From Notospermus geniculatus (Eukaryota; Nemertea; Pilidiophora; Heteronemertea; Lineidae): a stretch of DNA of 64,000 nt. A program made the position numbers and the translations under genes. Below the pieces are notes generated by a model. That model did no database searches and had not been told where the DNA came from. It was given only the letters and a program-made list of their open reading frames with translations. Below are positions 60,994 through 64,000 of this stretch, in pieces. Each line of letters starts with the position of its first letter. Position 1 is the stretch's first letter. Where the stretch lies: contig NMRB01002334.1 of assembly GCA_002633025.1 (NCBI GenBank), forward strand, positions 48,093 through 112,092, given 5' to 3'.

Positions 60994-61058
60994 GAGAGTT
61001 CCACATCCAAACACGACAACAACACTTATCTTAGACCGCTTCATGGTTAAAATGATGC
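60994..61058 (-). pseudogene. Fragment of the adjacent GPCR (TM4)
   Basis: Sixty-five bases nearly identical to 60286-60350 (two differences by eye), covering residues about 156-177 of the receptor. It lies in the same orientation, 180 bases upstream of the start codon, and has no continuation. A very recent partial duplication. Confidence 0.85.
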
Positions 61059-61274
61059 TCACAAAAATTTTAGAATGTTATACATGTAACTCAAAACACT
61101 TGAGTTTCTGTTTAAAACTTTTCTCAAATAACGTGTGACGGTATATCTATTGCACAAAGTGCAGTTCTTCAAATTACATCGCTGTTTTCAGCCTCCACTA
61201 TTATAGTGAAATGATTTATTTCAAACTCACTTGTAGGGGCCTTATAATGCATACGAAAAATAGAACTGTAGCCT

Positions 61275-61314
61275 TTCCCTCCATGCCATAATTTTTTCTG
61301 GCATCCATGGAGGC
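61275..61314. repeat. Imperfect hairpin
   Basis: CCTCCATGCCA pairs with TGGCATCCATGGAGG with one small bulge, around a T-rich loop. Confidence 0.5.
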
Positions 61315-61319
61315 AAGCT

Positions 61320-64000
61320 TCACTGACTGAATGGAGAGTATACTACACTCCATATTATACATCCCAATGCAGGGTAATCCAATGATAAAATAAACAAACG
61401 ATGTTCCCTTACATATCTCAAAAACCGGTCGTCAGGATTCTTTCAAAATTTGCCACTTATCAGTCGATTACATTAGCTTCAATATGTATTAATCGAAGCT
61501 TTTTCTATCGACCACTTTGCTGCAGAAAGAAGGAAAAGTTGAACATCTTGTTTACCTTAAATGAAAGTGAAGTGTGATTGTATCATATCAAAGGAAAAAT
61601 CGTGCTCACTCGCGTTTAAGGTCAAAACCTGATTTTCCTTGAACTACGCCGGTAATTGGAAAATGAACCCGAATCGCGTTGAACAGAATTTCATAAATGC
61701 TAACTCATTGTTTTGGCTTCGACCTTGAAACAGACGAAAGCATCGTTAGGATATACATGTAATCCTTATGTAAGTCGCGTCTCTACTTCGGGTCAATCAG
61801 CCCTATTTCTTTTATCGGACCACCGAGGACATAACAAATAGCTGCTTAGGACGGTACTTCCCTCCCAAGGGTTGAATTTACGAACCTTTCGCCCAGAATG
61901 ATGTTTTAGATAAGCAGTAGAAGGGAGATTTGTGTATATTACATATCATCCATATCATCATGTATTTATTCCTTGTTGGGCTGGTATCAATAAAGTCCGC
62001 TTCGGTCACATCTGTGTTGCACGTCGGGGCCTTGTCTCCTACAGTTTTTTTTCAGTGAGCAAATAATCTCCGAGCAGTAGAATGGGCCACGTCGTGCCTG
62101 GCACAAAAGTTTGTTGCATTGCATGTTCACTGATTTCGTAGTAGCCTATATTTTATGGGAGTACAGTAGCCTATACTGGTGGAGCCAAAACTCGGAGGTT
62201 CACATTTGCTTACCAGACAAGGCCACAAAACGTATTGGCAATATAGTCTGAGAAATTACCGATTTGGTCTATCTATACTGTGACTGTACACTCCACAATC
62301 CCTCCCAGCGGTACCCATAATCGCGTTTGTCATATACTGATACGGCTGACTCCTGTTTCGTGAAAGGTAAGACGTGTCATTGGCCTATTATCTGCCGCTT
62401 TTCTGCAGGCATGTTAACGCCGATATCAACCGGGGGCTCATCCGTTTCTCACCTCTCGTCATTGGCTGGCACATGTAACGCCTCAATTTTCACACTGTTG
62501 TTTTGGGGGAATCCGACTTCAGCGCCGGTGGAAAGACGAATGATTCGGTGTCATTCGGTGTACTAGCATTTCGTGCCTCTAAAGCCTGTAGCACACGCAG
62601 CGACAAGTGCTGAGATTTTTGTCTTCGGAAAGAGAAACCTCCAGACCTTCCTCAGACACCCTCGCAAAAACCCGGATCTGCCCCGGCCTGATTTTACCGC
62701 CTATCATAACTCATATGTCAGGGTACGTTATCCAAATCCTCTTCATTTCTGAATTTCATGTTTCATATTTTCACTTTGGCCTCTGATCTGATAATCTTGC
62801 CAGCAATCAACAATCCACTATGTTGATAATAAATCCTTCCGCTGTCATAAGACGGCACCCAAGCAATGTTTTATTCATAATTATATGAAATGCAAAAACA
62901 CCAAAATACAACTGTAAATATATGTTTTACTTCAGATGAAATTAACACATAATATGACATGTAAAATGATGCTCTCGTATTAATCGTTACCACTCAATCC
63001 TCGCGAGAATACAACGCGAACATATCAGATGCGTTAAATAGTTATGACACGTGAAATTCTCATTTCCCATTATTCAATGGAGGAGAACGTACCATCTCCC
63101 CAGGGCTCCTCTCGACGGGATATTATGATAAAAATTCATGATAACACTACAAATAGTACAGTAAACATCATTTATACACGTATCATTCACCCTGCACGCT
63201 TCCGGTCGTTGTAGGGCTCGGGAGAGTGTTCGAGGAGGGAAAACAATGCACACAGAGAGAGGCAAAGGAAGATTATGTGGGATTAGCAAGGCCGCGGCCA
63301 AATTTTCGCTTCGGTGGCAGCACTGCTCGTTGCTCGTTGCTGTTGTCTAATCTATCACGTGCGATAGATGCAGACCACGCCCTATACTAGAGTTTGACTC
63401 GGTCAACATTAGCCGTGTGTCTAAACCTTCTCGATAAATAGCCACTGTCTTTCACCTGTTTCACAAACACCTGTTATTTTATTGCCTTATAGTCAAATTA
63501 TATATCAGGCCATCAACGGTAAGCAGTACTCTGCCTTTTGTATATTTCATAAAGCGAGTAGTTTCCGACCTGTAAAAAAGGAAACGTATTGTAGTTCGCC
63601 AGAAGGTAGCCTATAGGCAAGGCAAATGCCCTGATCGAGTCCCGACACAAGCGTAGTTCCCCTTCCCACCACGTCTTAGCGCTTGCTTCCAGTCCTCCTC
63701 CAACGTCATCCAGAATTGATTTTCGTGACTGTGATCAACTGGATCGATTCTTTCCAACAAAGCTTGCATCCATGAGAACGCAAAGGTATCGCAACCGTTG
63801 TCCCGTTGAGACAGTTGCGTGCCCAGATAAATAGATAGGCACCTCTTTAGCTGTGATAAATTGGCCTTGGGACAACCAACCTGGGGTCTCTCACCTCGGT
63901 GGTAATTTGTGAGATGTGTGATCAGTAGGAAAAGGCTTTACGAGTTCTTACAGTGGATCCTACGGCGCCCGGGAAGGGACATGGAAATAAAAAAATTATT
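61320..64000. other. 2.7 kb with no recognised gene
   Basis: Short frames only (79 codons at 62327-62566, 75 codons at 63074-63301), no motifs. CAATAAAG near 61987 could be a polyadenylation word of an unseen plus-strand gene. The sequence around 63290-63400 has CACGTG-like and CGTTGC words but nothing decisive. Confidence 0.4.
63000..63038 (+). repeat. 38-bp dispersed repeat, copy 2
   Basis: TCGCGAGAATACAACGCGAA and CATATCAGATGCGTTAAA, near-identical to 59527-59564, 3.5 kb away. Confidence 0.6.

Noticed and set aside
62327-62566. 79-codon ORF MSYTDTADSCFVKGKTCHWP as a gene
   Set aside because: No motif, no signal peptide and no neighbouring exon.
1-64000. CRISPR arrays, operons or bacterial insertion sequences
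   Set aside because: None seen. Introns, SINEs and MITEs show eukaryotic nuclear DNA, and the tandem arrays lack spacer structure.

Overview
This is eukaryotic (metazoan) nuclear DNA from a draft assembly. It carries intron-rich genes with GT-AG splicing, about 43% GC by eye, many tRNA-derived SINE fragments and short inverted-repeat DNA transposons, one 342-base N run (24247-24588) and four isolated single Ns (8522, 26742, 33773, 58055). The axonemal dynein shows a ciliated animal. The repeat content and the divergent peptide-type GPCR suggest a marine invertebrate, perhaps a lophotrochozoan or an invertebrate deuterostome; I cannot settle which.

Left end (360-3333, minus strand): the first four coding exons of a tropomodulin gene, the actin pointed-end capping protein. 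It covers the tropomyosin- and actin-binding N-terminal half up to the first leucine-rich-repeat strand; the rest lies beyond the left edge. The gene is head-to-head with the next one, across about 5.7 kb of repeats and a CCAAT/GC-box-rich stretch.

Centre (9011-33305, plus strand): 34 recognisable coding exons of an axonemal inner-arm dynein heavy chain, best matched to DNAH6. Every adjacent exon pair keeps reading frame except at two places where sequence is missing. Present are the N-terminal tail, the linker, the second half of AAA2, AAA3, AAA4, stalk helix CC1 and the microtubule-binding tip. Missing are AAA1 and both the AAA1 and AAA2 P-loops (at the N run), about 45 residues between AAA2 and AAA3 (at N 26742), and everything after the start of CC2 (before N 33773). 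I read these as assembly losses rather than biology. The introns hold SINEs, TA-flanked MITEs, minisatellites and a roughly 3-kb tandem array.

Right half (33306-64000): 26 kb with no gene I recognise, holding several inverted-repeat transposons with readable target-site duplications. One is an 833-bp PIF/Harbinger-type element with a transposase remnant. Two kilobase-scale direct duplications follow (50.2/51.6 kb and 55.5/56.4 kb), then one intronless class-A GPCR gene on the minus strand (59801-60814) flanked by two short fragments of itself. The last 3 kb are unassigned.

The observation I rate highest is the octamer TACATGTA. I count about 22 sites in 64 kb, where base composition predicts one or two. 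In three places a repeat copy has TACATGTA where its sister copy has only TA. That is the footprint expected from excision of a Tc1-type transposon with CA...TG ends, and elements with such ends and TA duplications are present in the window. I found no new defence, biosynthetic or RNA system.
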